Of a DNA stretch of 13,757 nt, positions 1 through 9,211 are shown one piece after another. Position numbers and translations under genes: made by a program. Below the pieces are notes generated by a model that worked only from the letters and a program-made list of their open reading frames with translations, did no database searches and was not told the origin of the DNA. This stretch comes from Amoebophrya sp. AT5.2 (lineage: Eukaryota > Sar > Dinophyceae > Syndiniales > Amoebophryaceae): the NCBI GenBank assembly GCA_005223375.1, contig RXOD01005495.1, positions 1 to 13,757 of the forward strand. The letters are read 5' to 3'. Every line of letters starts with the position of its first letter. The first letter of the stretch is position 1.

Positions 1-97
1 CCCGCCGGCGCAGCTTCGTCGGGAGACGCCGCGGAGCGCGCGGGCGAGTCCGTCTACCCCGCGCGGCGGTTCTGGTGGACACCCGTACACGCCCCGA

Positions 98-1562
98 ATG
101 GGCGCCGCCGGGGGGGGAACGCCGGTCCGAACCGCGAATTCTTTGGACAGCGGCGCGACCGCGACGTCGGGGGCGTCCGCATCCGGCACGACCGGGAGTC
201 CGGAGCATGACCCAGATCGCGGTGGATCTGGGCAAAATCCGCGGGCCAGCCAGATTAATCGCGACCTGGACTTCGCAAGCACCATGTTGGCGCAGCAGTA
301 CCACCACCATCAGTCGCCCGGAGCAACGACGAGCGGCGCCATTCACTGGGCGAAGGTCCGTAGTACCTTACAACACGGAGAAAAACTGATGCGCGTTTCG
401 GGCACCTCGTCCGTATCGTCCGACGGTGGCCTCCGATCGACGCCGCGGAAAGCTCCGGGGGCAGCCAGCACCTCGCCGGGGGTTGCTGGGGACATGAAAG
501 CAATTACTCCACCGCGCAGCGGCGCAGCTTCCGCCGGGCCGGCGCGAGGGTTCTACGATATCGTCTTGTCAGCAGAAAAAGCGGCTTCCGGAAGTAAAGG
601 CCTAGAAGAGCACGCCCGCACGTCCGCGGCGGAGGCCGAGCCAACACGGCTGAGCGGTGGGTCGGACAACTTCGCCACGCACTCCGTTCGAATGTCGGGC
701 CACGAGGACCGGAGCAGCGCTTTCCTGGACGCCCAAATGGACACGGAACAGCTCAGCTTTATGCGGGCCGACATGCGGACTTGCGACGAGAAGAACCTGG
801 ACGCGAGCCAACGCGCGATCTACCTGGTTGCAGAGAACCGGGTGGGCCAGTACAACTTCTCGGTTTCCGGAATTTTGTCCATGATGGAGGAAGCGGACCT
901 GGAATTCTACCTGCAAGCGCACCGCGGGTGCCGACTGCGCGAGCTGAATCGACTGTTCGGCACGCCCTATCGGTGGCTGCTGTTTCAGATCTTCCTCACG
1001 CGGGACGATTCGCACCCGATTTCGAACATTTCGGTGGGGTACCTGAGCTTTTTGTGGCGGCTGGCGCAGGCGTTCGGTTTCGCGTGGGTGCTGGACGTCA
1101 CGCTGTGCTTTCTGCACTCGCACCCGCTGTTCCTCAGCTTTCTCCTCCACTCAGGCGTGCAGATAGAGCGCTTCTTCGCGTGGCTGGGAAACCGGTTCTG
1201 GGCAGACTTGGCGTCCTTTTTGGGAATCAAAAACCGCGCTGGTCATGTTGGTTCTGGAGAAAACGCGAGCGCTGGGTCCGCGGAAAGCGCCTCTTCGCGG
1301 CTCCGGCGATCGCTGCAAGAACATCAAGGTGAACGATCGGTCGCCCGACATCAAAACGGGGCGGGCAGTGAAGCTGAAGACGGCAACTCCTCCCGCAACG
1401 CGCACCTCGACGGGCTCGCGTTTTCGTTGTTCGTCACACAGGCGGTTCTTCTGATGCTGGTGTTCTTGTTTGTCGGGCGGCGAATCCGGCAGGACCAGAA
1501 GTCGCACGACGAGCCTCAGGACACGCTTCAGTTCGCACAAATGTACACGTTGATGATGACCG
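98..1562 (+). CDS. Gene 1 exon 1: N-terminal region, two hydrophobic blocks, start of RRM-like loop
   Basis: The first 200 or so residues are Ser/Ala/Gly-rich and look disordered. A more ordered segment follows (about 750-980). A long hydrophobic block lies at about 1025-1160 and a clear membrane helix at about 1408-1475 (FSLFVTQAVLLMLVFLFVG), followed by basic residues. The exon ends in MYTLMMTG, which matches the first strand of the cytosolic RRM-like loop in this family and the equivalent KITGLPR in gene 2. I place the end at 1562 (phase 1) so that TG joins LPRN in the next exon. The frame stays open to 1615, and GTAAGT at 1583 is an alternative donor. Only two hydrophobic blocks are visible before the loop, so a further N-terminal helix could lie upstream of the window. 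Confidence 0.65.
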
Positions 1563-4500
1563 GTATGTCGGGACCAGCGATGGTAAGTGGGTACCTGGCA
1601 AGTGCTAGGTGGTAGGTCGTCCCCACTTGGCGATGGCGGATTTTTGCCCTAGCGATGGCGAATGCGTGCCGATCAAGGCGCTCTGCAACTGCACCGCCCG
1701 GCGCGCAGCGCCGGGTGGTTTCAGAGATGCCCCATTGTTTAGAGGAGGCCGAGAAGTGTCAGGGCAGTGACTGAGAGGGAAAGGAAAGTCATGGAAAGCC
1801 AGGAGCTAGAATGGTGCTGCATCTACTAGGGCTAGAGCCTGACCCCGAGAGTGGAAGGGGAAGCGGGGTAAAAGAGGACGCCTTCATCTAGAGTGGCGGT
1901 TCATGATTTTGAAGCAGTACTTAGGGTCTAAGGGTTCTTTCAGACCTGCTGCCGACCGCGGAAAGCAGCCTTTGCTCCTAGGTAGTGCGGCCTTCTTCTT
2001 GGGACCACCGAACGGGACCCCGGAAAGCCCCCCAAAATTTTACTTCGCAACTTACTGACTCACCACGTGGTCCCGCCATATCGGGTCTGCCCAGGAACGC
2101 TGACGGGCAGAAGCTGTCCGCGCAGCGGCTGAAGGAGTTGCTGGAGCAGGGCACGGACAGAAGGAACGCCCGCACGGGGGAGCAGGTGGAGGGACTCTCG
2201 AACATCCTCTCCGTCCAGATCGTCCCGGCGTTGGCGGACGCACACGGAGCGCTTCAGGCGTACGAGGACAGCGTGGACCGCGTGAAGGTGTACGAAGCGT
2301 GGTACCTGAAGGCGCGCAATGCGAACAGGTACGTGCGGGGCTGCCTCGATGTGTGCGGCCGCGTGGCGGCTACCTGCGGCTGGTGCTGGCGCATATGCTG
2401 CTGTAGCGGGGGTGGTGCGGGGCGCGGGGGCTATGAAGCAGTACCAGGAGAGGATGCGGATCAAGTGGTCGACCTCGAGCTGGCGCCAACCGATCGAAAA
2501 AGTGTGAAAGAGGAAGCCGCAGGCGCAGCCGGAGCCTCCATCTCGTCCACCTCCGACGACAAAACTCAGGTCGCGGGCCTGAAGGGGGCGCATCCGTCTT
2601 CAGACACGATCGCGCGGGCAACGAAAAACAGTGCGGGTTCTTCGGGGGAGGACAAAGACAACATCTTGATGTCACCTCCCGCGGGAGGCGCAGCGTCCGA
2701 CGCGCATGTGGATACCCCCGCGCGGCAGACGCCGCAAGGAGGGGATCTGTCCGCGAGCAGAGGCTCGGAGAAGAAGGAGCGACAGACAGGAGCTCCGGTG
2801 TCAGGACCACTAGATGACAGTGGCGCATCAAGCGCATCTCCGAATCCGTCACCCGTTCGCGTTCTCGCCCCCTCACCGAGCAACTTCGAGAAAACGCGCA
2901 ACGCGAAGTCCGAGCTCCCGCCGGGTGGAGCCAGCGGCGAAAAGAAGAAGCCGCAGGGCCGCGCAAGTCGCGCGATGTCTGGAATGTTTTATTTCGCGGG
3001 GAAAAAACTGTTGGGGGGTGCCGCCGCACTGGGGGGGCGGCGCGCAAGCAAGACGAAGATTGGCGTAAACAAAAACGAGGGCATCTTCGAGGAGTCCCCA
3101 GCTCAAGACGCGAAGAAGACGGTAAAGATGGAGGGGGAGAAAAGTGTGGCGATAGACGTAATAGGAGAGGGAGGTGAGCGTGAGGACCACGCTGCGTCCG
3201 TCGGTGCCTCGCACCCGAAAACAAGCGAGTCCGCGGCAAGTGCACAAAAAGTGGACGCCGAGGACAAATCCGCGCCGTTCGTTCTTGAAGATGAGCAAGG
3301 ACTCGAACTGGTCCCGTATGTCGACTCCCGGGCCTCGCCTTCGGCGCCCGCCTCGATGGGCACAGCTCCCGCTCAATACGATGACTCCGGACTGCCACTG
3401 CGCGGCACACAGCAGAATATCGGACGGTCAGCCAAGGGCACGAAATCCATCCTCAAGACGGGGGCTACTGTCACGAGTGTGGGTGGCGCAACTAGTACGG
3501 AAAAGGTGCGGGATCATCATCATACGACGTCCTCTGTTGAGGAACGCATTCACAAGGCGGTGTCATCGAGCGGCTGCGAGGAGGCTGATTCTAAAGCTCT
3601 GCCGGAAGATGCGCCAGAGCCGTTTCTACCGGAGAGCTGGATGCCAATTTTTTTGTGTTACTACGCCTTGCAGGCGTACCTCTACCGACGGCAAGCCCGG
3701 CGGCAGCTGGAGCACTTGCGCCTTCTCGTCGAGCAGCGGCCGTTTTTCGGCACCGGCAGGGCTTTTGTCACCTTCAACAGCCGCGCGTCTCTCCTGAAGG
3801 CGTTGAAAGAGATGGGCAGGCGGCGCGGACGGCTGCAGCGGGCGAAGGAGGCGGTACAGGGGTGCTTGGGGCTGATTGAAGTCGGCAAGAGGAACCTTCG
3901 CGGCAGAGTCGGTTCTACTCGCTGGAGCAGGACGTCGGTCGGTGCTGGAACCACTTCCGCCAGGAGACGCGACTCCACGGCGTCGGCCGCTTCTGCTTCT
4001 TCCAGAGGACCTGCTCCGCGCGGGGGGTATCTCGCTGTCCCCAGGACGGGGGCTCAGACCCTCGACGTTCCACTGCGGATGCCCGGGTCGGCGCGCGGTG
4101 CTTCTTCCGCTTCGCCCCGGCCTTCCGCTTCGCCCCGACCGGACAACTATGAAGTGCGGCAAGCCACCGCCTGCGGACGACTTTTTGCTGCTTGGAAACG
4201 GTCCATCTGCGACGAGAATCTGATTTGTGATCCACCCCGCGACGACTACATGACGGAAGTAGACTTCGATGAAATCAGGGTTTCCGATTTGTGGAACAAC
4301 CCAGATGTTCCGCCCGAACAATCGCGCAACGCGAGCCGCAGCGCGAGCCCAGCACCTTCCGCGAGGGGCTCCGGAGGATCTTCCGGAGGTGTGCAGAACA
4401 ACTTCGCATCTCCGGCTGGTGGGGGCTCGGTCGAAATGGTAATGAAGGGGTTCGATGAACAAGAACAAGGGGGTTCTTCTAGCGCGAACCCGGGTCTGCA

Positions 4501-7500
4501 TTTTCGATACAACGCAGCGACCTCTGGCAGCGGAAGTAGGGACAGCCCAGCCCCAGAGCAGCAGCAGGAGCAGCAACAAGCCGACGAGCAAGAGCAGCAG
4601 CTGGTTCCAGACCAGCGCCCCACCACCACTTGCTGGGAGGATTTCCAAGATTTTGCCGAGCGTTTCCTCAATCTGTACCGCTGGGCTTCGCAGATTTCGT
4701 TCCGCGTTTTCTACTGTCTCACGTCCGGGCCCTACATGTTTTTCCGCTCCCGGGACCACGGCAGCTACCTCCAGTACATCTCTTTGACGCGACACGAGCG
4801 GCAGGAAAACCGGCGCAACCAGCTCGAGGCCATCTCTGCCGCCCGCCAGGAGGCGGAGAAAAAGCGGCAGACCGACCGGCTGCGGCGGTTCGAAAACCAC
4901 ACGCTGGAGAACCTGAAGGTGTGGCCTGCGCCCGATGTGGTCGACGTGGACTGGAGCAACCTGGACACCTCGACGCGGGAGTCCGAGGCCGTCGGCTGGC
5001 TGTACGCGATCGTATTCCTTCTGGTGTTCACTCTGTTCGTCACGCCGGTCTCGATTGCGGCGCAGATTTTGCCGCTGTTCTTTTCCGACGCCCTGCCCGC
5101 GATCAAGGAGCAGCACCCCGCGATTAAGGAGCAGCACGCGGAGTCATTCTGGGGCGGAATCTTTGGGGGCGGTTTGGGGGGCGACTCATCTGATCACGGG
5201 TCTTCGAAGGGTGCAAACGGCGGTCACGAAGACAGTAACGCGTTCGCGTCCACGGTCTCGTCGTGGTTTGGTGGGCGCTCATCTTCTGGAAGCGACGCAA
5301 AAAACGACGTCCCCGCAGATGCGCGTGACGACGCCGGCGGGAGTGCGTTTGGGGGGATGTTCGGGTTGCGCCTGAGAGCGCTTGCGGGAGGAGCGGATGA
5401 GGCTGCTGGCACCTCCACAACTTCTGCGCTCCCCGGGCCGAACGACAAGCACCACGCCTGGTACGTGTCGACGATGTGTGCGCAGTACTTTCCGACGCTG
5501 ATTTTGATTTTCATCAACGGCGCGATCATCCCCACGCTGGTGAGCCACATCGTGTACTGGCAGCGGTTTTGGCGGCGGCAGCGTGAGTTCGAGTCTTCCC
5601 TCATCCTGAACTACTGCTTCATGTTTATCTTAAGGAGAGGGTGAACCCATTTCCCGAACCATGTCTGAAGGAGTGCGACGCTTGTAGCTGGTCGCGTATT
5701 TGGTGTTATAGGGATTGGGCTCCATGGGGGTCTCGGATGGTGTTGTATTTGACTGGTATTTTACTCGTATTTGACTAGTATTCTACTCGTATAGTTCGGG
5801 TTGGCGTGCTCTACTTCTATCTCGTAGGGTGAAACTGCAGGAATAAAGAGGCGGCGGCTGGCTTCTCTTCGGGGGTTTCAGCTTCAAGCAGTGCCCGTCG
5901 GTTTTGTCGGTGCTGAGTTTTGATCGATCAGGTCTTGTTGTATTTTACTGGTATTTTGTCTCGTATTTCATCACGTAGGCTACAACACCTTGCAGGAGAT
6001 CGGAAACGAAACCGGAAATGGATTTTTTCTCCCTTTAATTATCAACTTGATCCTAATTCCGCTCGTGGGCGTGGACTCCCTCGAGGCGCTGCTGTCCGCC
6101 TTCACGTCCGACCTCACGCAGAAGATCAACGACTTTTTGCTGGACTTCCACAAGCAGACCGTGCGGTGGCGGCTGTTCGCGCTGAAGTACCTGATCTCGA
6201 CTCTGATGGTGTCCACGGCGCTGCAGTCCGTGCAGGCGCCGCAGATTTTATACCAGAAGCTGAACAGCTTCTTCGCGGTGACCTACAGCGACCGGTTCGA
6301 GATGACAAGGCCCTTCGTCTTCGACTGGGGCTACTGGTACGCGTTCACGTCCATCCTCTTCTTCCTCTCCATGCTCTTCGGCGTGATGGAGCGGCTCGCC
6401 CTGGACAACCCGCTGCTCTCCCTGCACGCGTTTCTGCACAAGACCGGCGTGGACGTGGAGGCGAACGGCGGCATGAGCTCGTGGTTCTTCGACCACCGCG
6501 AACGCTTCGGCGCGACCCGCGAGGAGGAGCTGGAGGCGGGACGAGGCGGGACGACGAGTGGAGTTACGTCCTCTGGATCCTCCAGCAGCTCGCTTGGCCT
6601 GGAGCAGACTCTGGAGCTGGAGCAGAAGCTGAACGGCAACGGCGGGCCGCGGTTCGGGCTCACGTTCTTCCTCGCGTTTTTGGTGTTCACGGCAAAGTTT
6701 GCGGTGGACAAGTATTGCTTTTTGTACTCCCTCTTCTCCAACGTGGTGGAGGTGAAGACAACCGACGGGCAGTCCGCGCGCGGCGTGGAACTGGAACGCC
6801 GCATGCTGCGGTTCTACTACGTCGCGGTGCTGTTCACGTCCGGAGCAATCGGCACCATCTTCCTGTACTACCGCTCCCTACTCCCCGCAGAGCTCCCCGA
6901 GAATGCACCGCTTTGGAACTTGCACAACTTCGCGCACCAACTCGTCCGCTACGGCGGCTGCGTCTTCTTTCTCGTGGTGCTCGTCTGCCTCTACGAAGTG
7001 GCCAAGTACAGCGCCTACGCAGACAACCGGCTGCACGTGAACAAGAACCGGGAACCGCTCGACAGGATCTACGCGGAGTACGAGCACCTGAAAAGCCTGT
7101 TCGGCGGGCAGTGGAGCCACAAGGAGCAGACGCGGGCCCTGATTCTGTCGGTGGTGGGCCACGCGTACTACCACCCGTTGCTGCGGGTCTTCAGCGGCGA
7201 ATACGTGAAGTGGCCGGACGAGTTCAAGGCCGGCACGGGGCGGCTGATGGGGAAATTCCAGATCCCGCAGATGCACCACTGGTACTATCGGGACGAGGCA
7301 GTGATAAACGACGAGAGCTTCGATTTTGAGGGAGACAGTAGTAGCGCGGCGGGAGAACAAAGTGCAAGTGGGGAGGGGGATTCTGGAGACGTGGAGCCGA
7401 GGGGTCATGATCCCCATCTCAAGGGCCAGCCCGGCGCGCTGAAGAAAGCCGCAGACGACGTGGCGGACCGCAACTGGTCCTCCGGATGGGGCTCGGCTTT

Positions 7501-8720
7501 GCAAGACGCGAGTCTCGACGTCACGGCGTGCTGTCAGCCCGGGCGCGGCGGGAGCGGGGGCGTTTATGAGGCTGCGAGTGCTGCTGCTCATGAGATTCGT
7601 GTCACTTCACCAGGAGCAGGTATGGAACATCGGCCATCTGGTGAGGTCACGCATGTCGTGCAAACGGCTCCTGACGACAGCAATAGCGACGCGGACAATA
7701 TCTTCGGGACGGCGCCGGCGCCGCCGGGTGCTGGTGTTATGCCCGTCTACGTGGAGCCAACCTCGCTGCGCGACGAGCCACCGACGTCATCGAGTGCTGG
7801 TAGCACAGGTGGCTTACGGGGGTCGTCGATGGGCCTGATAGCGAGCGACTTTTCGGCGCAAATCGCCGATCACATGATGCAGGCGGTGAAAAATCCAGTG
7901 ACAAAACCCTCGCTGAGCAAAGGAAACGGCGGACGCATCCCTGAAACGTCCTTCCCCGACAGCCCCGCGGCGAGGAGCAAACTGGTAATACACGCACCAC
8001 TCTTTTTTCTCGTTCTACTCGTACTTCAACACTCGATGACTTCTGTTGAAAAACAAAAAAACCCAACAGACTGGCCCTCCACCAACTTCCGGCACCAAGC
8101 TGGACTCGATCTCTAGCGGGCAAAGTTTCCACCCTTTTTCCGCTTCGTCCAGCGGCACGTTCCAGCCGCAGCCTCTGAGCCAGCCTGTGATCGGATTTGG
8201 CCATTTGCGCACGCCGGGGGTGCAGCAGCAGCAGCAGCAGGCTGCGGAGGCCGGACCGTCGGCAGCGGCCCAACAGCAACAGCCGGGCAGACGCAACATG
8301 GTGCAGCCGCTGAACCTGACGCAGCAGCCGAAGTTTGCCGTCAACCTGCCGTATAACAAGCAAACGGGAGGACCAGCACAGAGCCAACCGGCAGTACAGC
8401 AAGCCGCGGCATATCATGCATATAATTATGCGCAAGAACACCCGCGCGCGACACCAAGGGGCGGCACAATATCAAGTGGAACGGCTGCTGCTGCGGAGGC
8501 TGCTGCGGCGCGGCTCACGCCAAGGGACGGAGCGCGTGCGACGCCACGCGGGGGGGAGCAGCAGCTCGGGTACAATCCGAACGTCGAACGAAGAGTGAGC
8601 AAGCCTGGAGAACTGCAGCCGCGGGTGTCCATGGGCGCAGATATTTTGGAAGATTTAACGGCCGCCGGAGCCGCGCATGTGCGCACAACGCTGGGGCTGG
8701 GAATGGACGAAGGACATTAG
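98..8720 (+). CDS. Gene 1: giant OSCA/CSC1/TMEM63-like membrane channel protein (4 or more exons)
   Basis: Four coding blocks (about 98-1562, 2085-5640, 5979-7984, 8070-8720) read as one protein of about 2,550 residues. Family landmarks occur in order: two N-terminal hydrophobic blocks, the start of the cytosolic RRM-like loop (TGLPRN), its second half (GRAFVTFNS), the APD..DVDWSNL motif that precedes the pore helices, several membrane helices, KFAVDKYCFLY and a late YYHPLL. This family comprises osmotically or mechanically gated cation channels in the plasma or endomembranes; that role is inherited from the family, not shown here. Usual family length is about 700-850 residues; the excess is disordered sequence in the cytosolic loop and C-terminal tail. 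The first ATG in frame is at 98, but the frame is open to the window edge, so the true start may lie upstream. A related gene follows on the same strand. Family call fairly sure, exact gating or ion unknown. Confidence 0.72.
1563..2084 (+). mobile_element. Introner-like intron A in gene 1
   Basis: This non-coding stretch separates MMTG from LPRNADGQ. It starts GTATGTC and then has a 20-base block (1570-1589) identical to 10427-10446 in gene 2's intron. It ends with ACTTACTGACT...CCACGTGGTCCC (about 2051-2074), related to the 3' end of that intron. GGGACCA at 1570-1576 is the reverse complement of TGGTCCC at 2068-2074, and the match extends imperfectly inward. Inside are a GC-rich hairpin (1693-1719) and a block (1707-1730) shared with the gene 2 intron. 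With the protein-based junction the intron ends in GG rather than AG, flanked by a short GGT repeat. An AG acceptor at 2109-2110 with the GTAAGT donor at 1583 (both phase 0) is a canonical alternative, but it would leave out LPRNADGQ. Confidence 0.6.
1693..1719. repeat. GC-rich hairpin inside intron A
   Basis: CCCGGCGC (1697-1704) and GCGCCGGG (1708-1715) form a perfect 8-bp stem around a 3-base loop. The stem extends to about 12 bp (1693-1719) with one G-U type mismatch. The right arm runs into the block shared with intron B of gene 2, where the left arm is missing. Confidence 0.7.
2085..5640 (+). CDS. Gene 1 exon 2: enlarged cytosolic loop and first pore helices
   Basis: The exon opens with LPRNADGQKLSAQRLKELL, the first helix of the RRM-like loop. 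A charged helical stretch follows, then a cysteine patch (about 2339-2407), a disordered insertion of about 400 residues (2408-3620), the second half of the RRM-like loop (GRAFVTFNS, about 3749-3781), and a second disordered, Q-rich insertion (about 3890-4620). A helical region with many Arg/Glu/Gln leads into APD..DVDWSNL (about 4926-4965). Membrane segments lie at about 4994-5085 and 5460-5570, and a third begins at 5594 (SSLILNYCFMF) and is cut by the next intron. The 5' end is chosen from protein conservation. The 3' end is uncertain: GTGAAC at 5641 (phase 2) is the obvious GT, but no phase-matched acceptor fits well with YNTLQEIG of exon 3. Confidence 0.7.
2339..2407 (+). other. Cysteine-rich patch in the cytosolic loop of gene 1
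   Basis: The frame reads GCLDVCGRVAATCGWCWRIC followed by CC and a Gly-rich stretch. That is eight cysteines in about 23 residues, next to aromatic and basic residues and just after a helical segment. Such clusters are often S-acylated in cytosolic loops. That role is an inference. Confidence 0.6.
4107..4142 (+). repeat. 18-bp tandem repeat coding SASPRP twice
   Basis: Two adjacent copies of a TCCGCTTCGCCCCGRCC-type unit encode SASPRP-SASPRP in the second disordered insertion of gene 1. They are almost identical in bases, consistent with recent slippage. Confidence 0.7.
4553..4605 (+). repeat. Gln/Glu-rich low-complexity tract in gene 1
   Basis: CAG/CAA/GAG-rich codons give a PEQQQEQQQADEQEQQ-like tract shortly before the helical region leading to the pore motif. 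It lies at the end of the second cytosolic insertion. Confidence 0.7.
5099..5140 (+). repeat. 21-bp tandem duplication coding AIKEQHP / AIKEQHA
   Basis: Units 5099-5119 and 5120-5140 differ at a few bases and encode AIKEQHP and AIKEQHA. They fall just after a membrane segment, in the loop before the Gly/Ser-rich stretch at 5140-5330. The duplication is in frame and so tolerated. Confidence 0.75.
5641..5978 (+). other. Gene 1 intron 2 (boundaries uncertain), with degenerate TTGTATTTNACTGGTATTTT repeats
   Basis: Exon 2 reaches a stop at 5642-5644, and coding resumes in GYNTLQEIG near 5979. The gap is AT-richer than the exons. It holds related units at about 5743-5794 and 5934-5978 built from TTGTATTTKACTGGTATTTT and CTCGTATTT, and TACTCGTA at 5762-5769 and 5784-5791. 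Possible acceptors are GTAG at 5975-5978 and GCAG at 5992-5995. The GTGAAC donor at 5641 is phase 2, whereas these need phase 1 and phase 0. A GA donor at 5637 would match the acceptor ending at 5978, and non-GT donors are known in dinoflagellates. An AG at 5930-5931 is phase-matched with 5641 but would code through the repeats. Confidence 0.55.
5979..7984 (+). CDS. Gene 1 exon 3: channel core, remaining membrane helices
   Basis: The exon begins near YNTLQEIGNETGNGFF. Hydrophobic segments lie at about 6019-6070, 6176-6230, 6333-6390, 6659-6742, 6814-6885 and 6952-7020, giving the rest of the pore module. FDWGYWYAFTSILFFLSMLFG and KFAVDKYCFLYSLFSN (about 6697-6742) match the late-helix signature of the OSCA/TMEM63 family (K-F-x-D-K/R-Y-x-x-x-Y). 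YYHPLLR at about 7167-7188 matches the conserved end of the core. A hydrophilic linker (about 6460-6650) separates two helices. After about 7320 the sequence is disordered and acidic or Ser-rich. The 3' end at 7984 is set by a GT donor whose phase agrees exactly with exon 4. Confidence 0.75.
7985..8069 (+). other. Gene 1 intron 3, 85 bp, GT-AG
   Basis: GTAATA donor at 7985, a T-rich stretch at about 8000-8015, and CCAACAG acceptor ending at 8069. Both sides are phase 0, so the join reads RSKL|TGPPPTSG. The frame of exon 3 would otherwise stop at 8116. ACTG precedes the donor and ACTGG follows the acceptor, a short direct repeat. TACTCGTA lies inside at 8016-8023. Confidence 0.7.
8070..8720 (+). 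CDS. Gene 1 exon 4: Gln-, Ala- and Pro-rich C-terminal tail
   Basis: This open frame ends at TAG 8718-8720. It is rich in Q (a run at about 8223-8241), A, P, S and G, with no membrane segment. ATPRGG occurs twice (near 8452 and 8539), with LTPRDG between. Such TPR/SPR sites look like targets of proline-directed kinases, which is an inference. The last residues, MGADILEDLTAAGAAHVRTT, could be a short helix. It is assigned to gene 1 because the 85-bp intron joins it in phase and no convincing start exists inside it. Confidence 0.65.
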   Translation, partial: TGPPPTSGTKLDSISSGQSFHPFSASSSGTFQPQPLSQPVIGFGHLRTPGVQQQQQQAAEAGPSAAAQQQQPGRRNMVQPLNLTQQPKFAVNLPYNKQTGGPAQSQPAVQQAAAYHAYNYAQEHPRATPRGGTISSGTAAAAEAAAARLTPRDGARATPRGGEQQLGYNPNVERRVSKPGELQPRVSMGADILEDLTAAGAAHVRTTLGLGMDEGH

Positions 8721-9211
8721 ATTGATATATTTAAAAATTACTTATGCAGGAGCAGGTAGCTGATAAAGAACTTGGCAGAAACATTTGTGGTCAACCATTT
8801 GACACGCAATTGGGACGATGAGATGTCAGTAGCAATGCTTATCGTATGAAAATGCACGAGTGATCTTCTTGCGAGCGGGGCACGCGGAACGGAAATTTGG
8901 CTGAGGTCGATGCGGAGCCGCTGCTATGGTTGCTGAGGAAAGATGAACAAATGCTCAATTTTATCCGGAGGGGAATGTCAGAGGGGACCTGTAGTCGAGC
9001 GACAGAGTGACGTACTTAACTTTAAATTTGAGCAGCCATAGTGCCAGTGCTGACTTTTATTTCTCATCGCCACTTCAACTTCATCTTCACTTCTAGCCAT
9101 GAAGGGCGTTACATAAACTATAACCATTAGGCTGTCTTTGCCTTTGCCGTAAGAAGCAGTCACACTCACAGTCTCGTCCGTCTCGCTTCTGGTACTAGGT
9201 ATTGCTTTTAG

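Noticed and set aside
602..1150. 182-codon minus-strand open frame
   Set aside because: Shadow of exon 1 of gene 1; no start context or domain seen.
2370..3410. 346-codon minus-strand open frame
   Set aside because: It lies opposite the disordered insertion; Ser/Arg/Pro-rich composition is a shadow of GC-rich low-complexity coding.
3626..5137. 503-codon minus-strand open frame opposite gene 1 exon 2
   Set aside because: It mirrors the GC-rich codon pattern of the plus strand, has Leu/Arg/Gly-rich composition without motifs, and the plus frame has clear family motifs.
5099..5140. CRISPR-like or direct-repeat array
   Set aside because: Only two adjacent 21-bp copies, in frame within a coding loop and with no spacers.
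5920..7329. 469-codon plus-strand frame overlapping exon 3
   Set aside because: It is Arg/Ala/Gly-rich without hydrophobic helices, while the overlapping frame carries the family helices and motifs.
8046..8720. Separate small gene at the Q-rich frame
   Set aside because: The 85-bp phase 0 intron joins it cleanly to gene 1, and its apparent first codon lies inside that intron.
8890..8906. Resemblance to the dinoflagellate spliced leader (ATTTGGCTGAG)
   Set aside because: The match covers only about ten bases with mismatches and no following donor or consistent context; too weak to call a relict leader.
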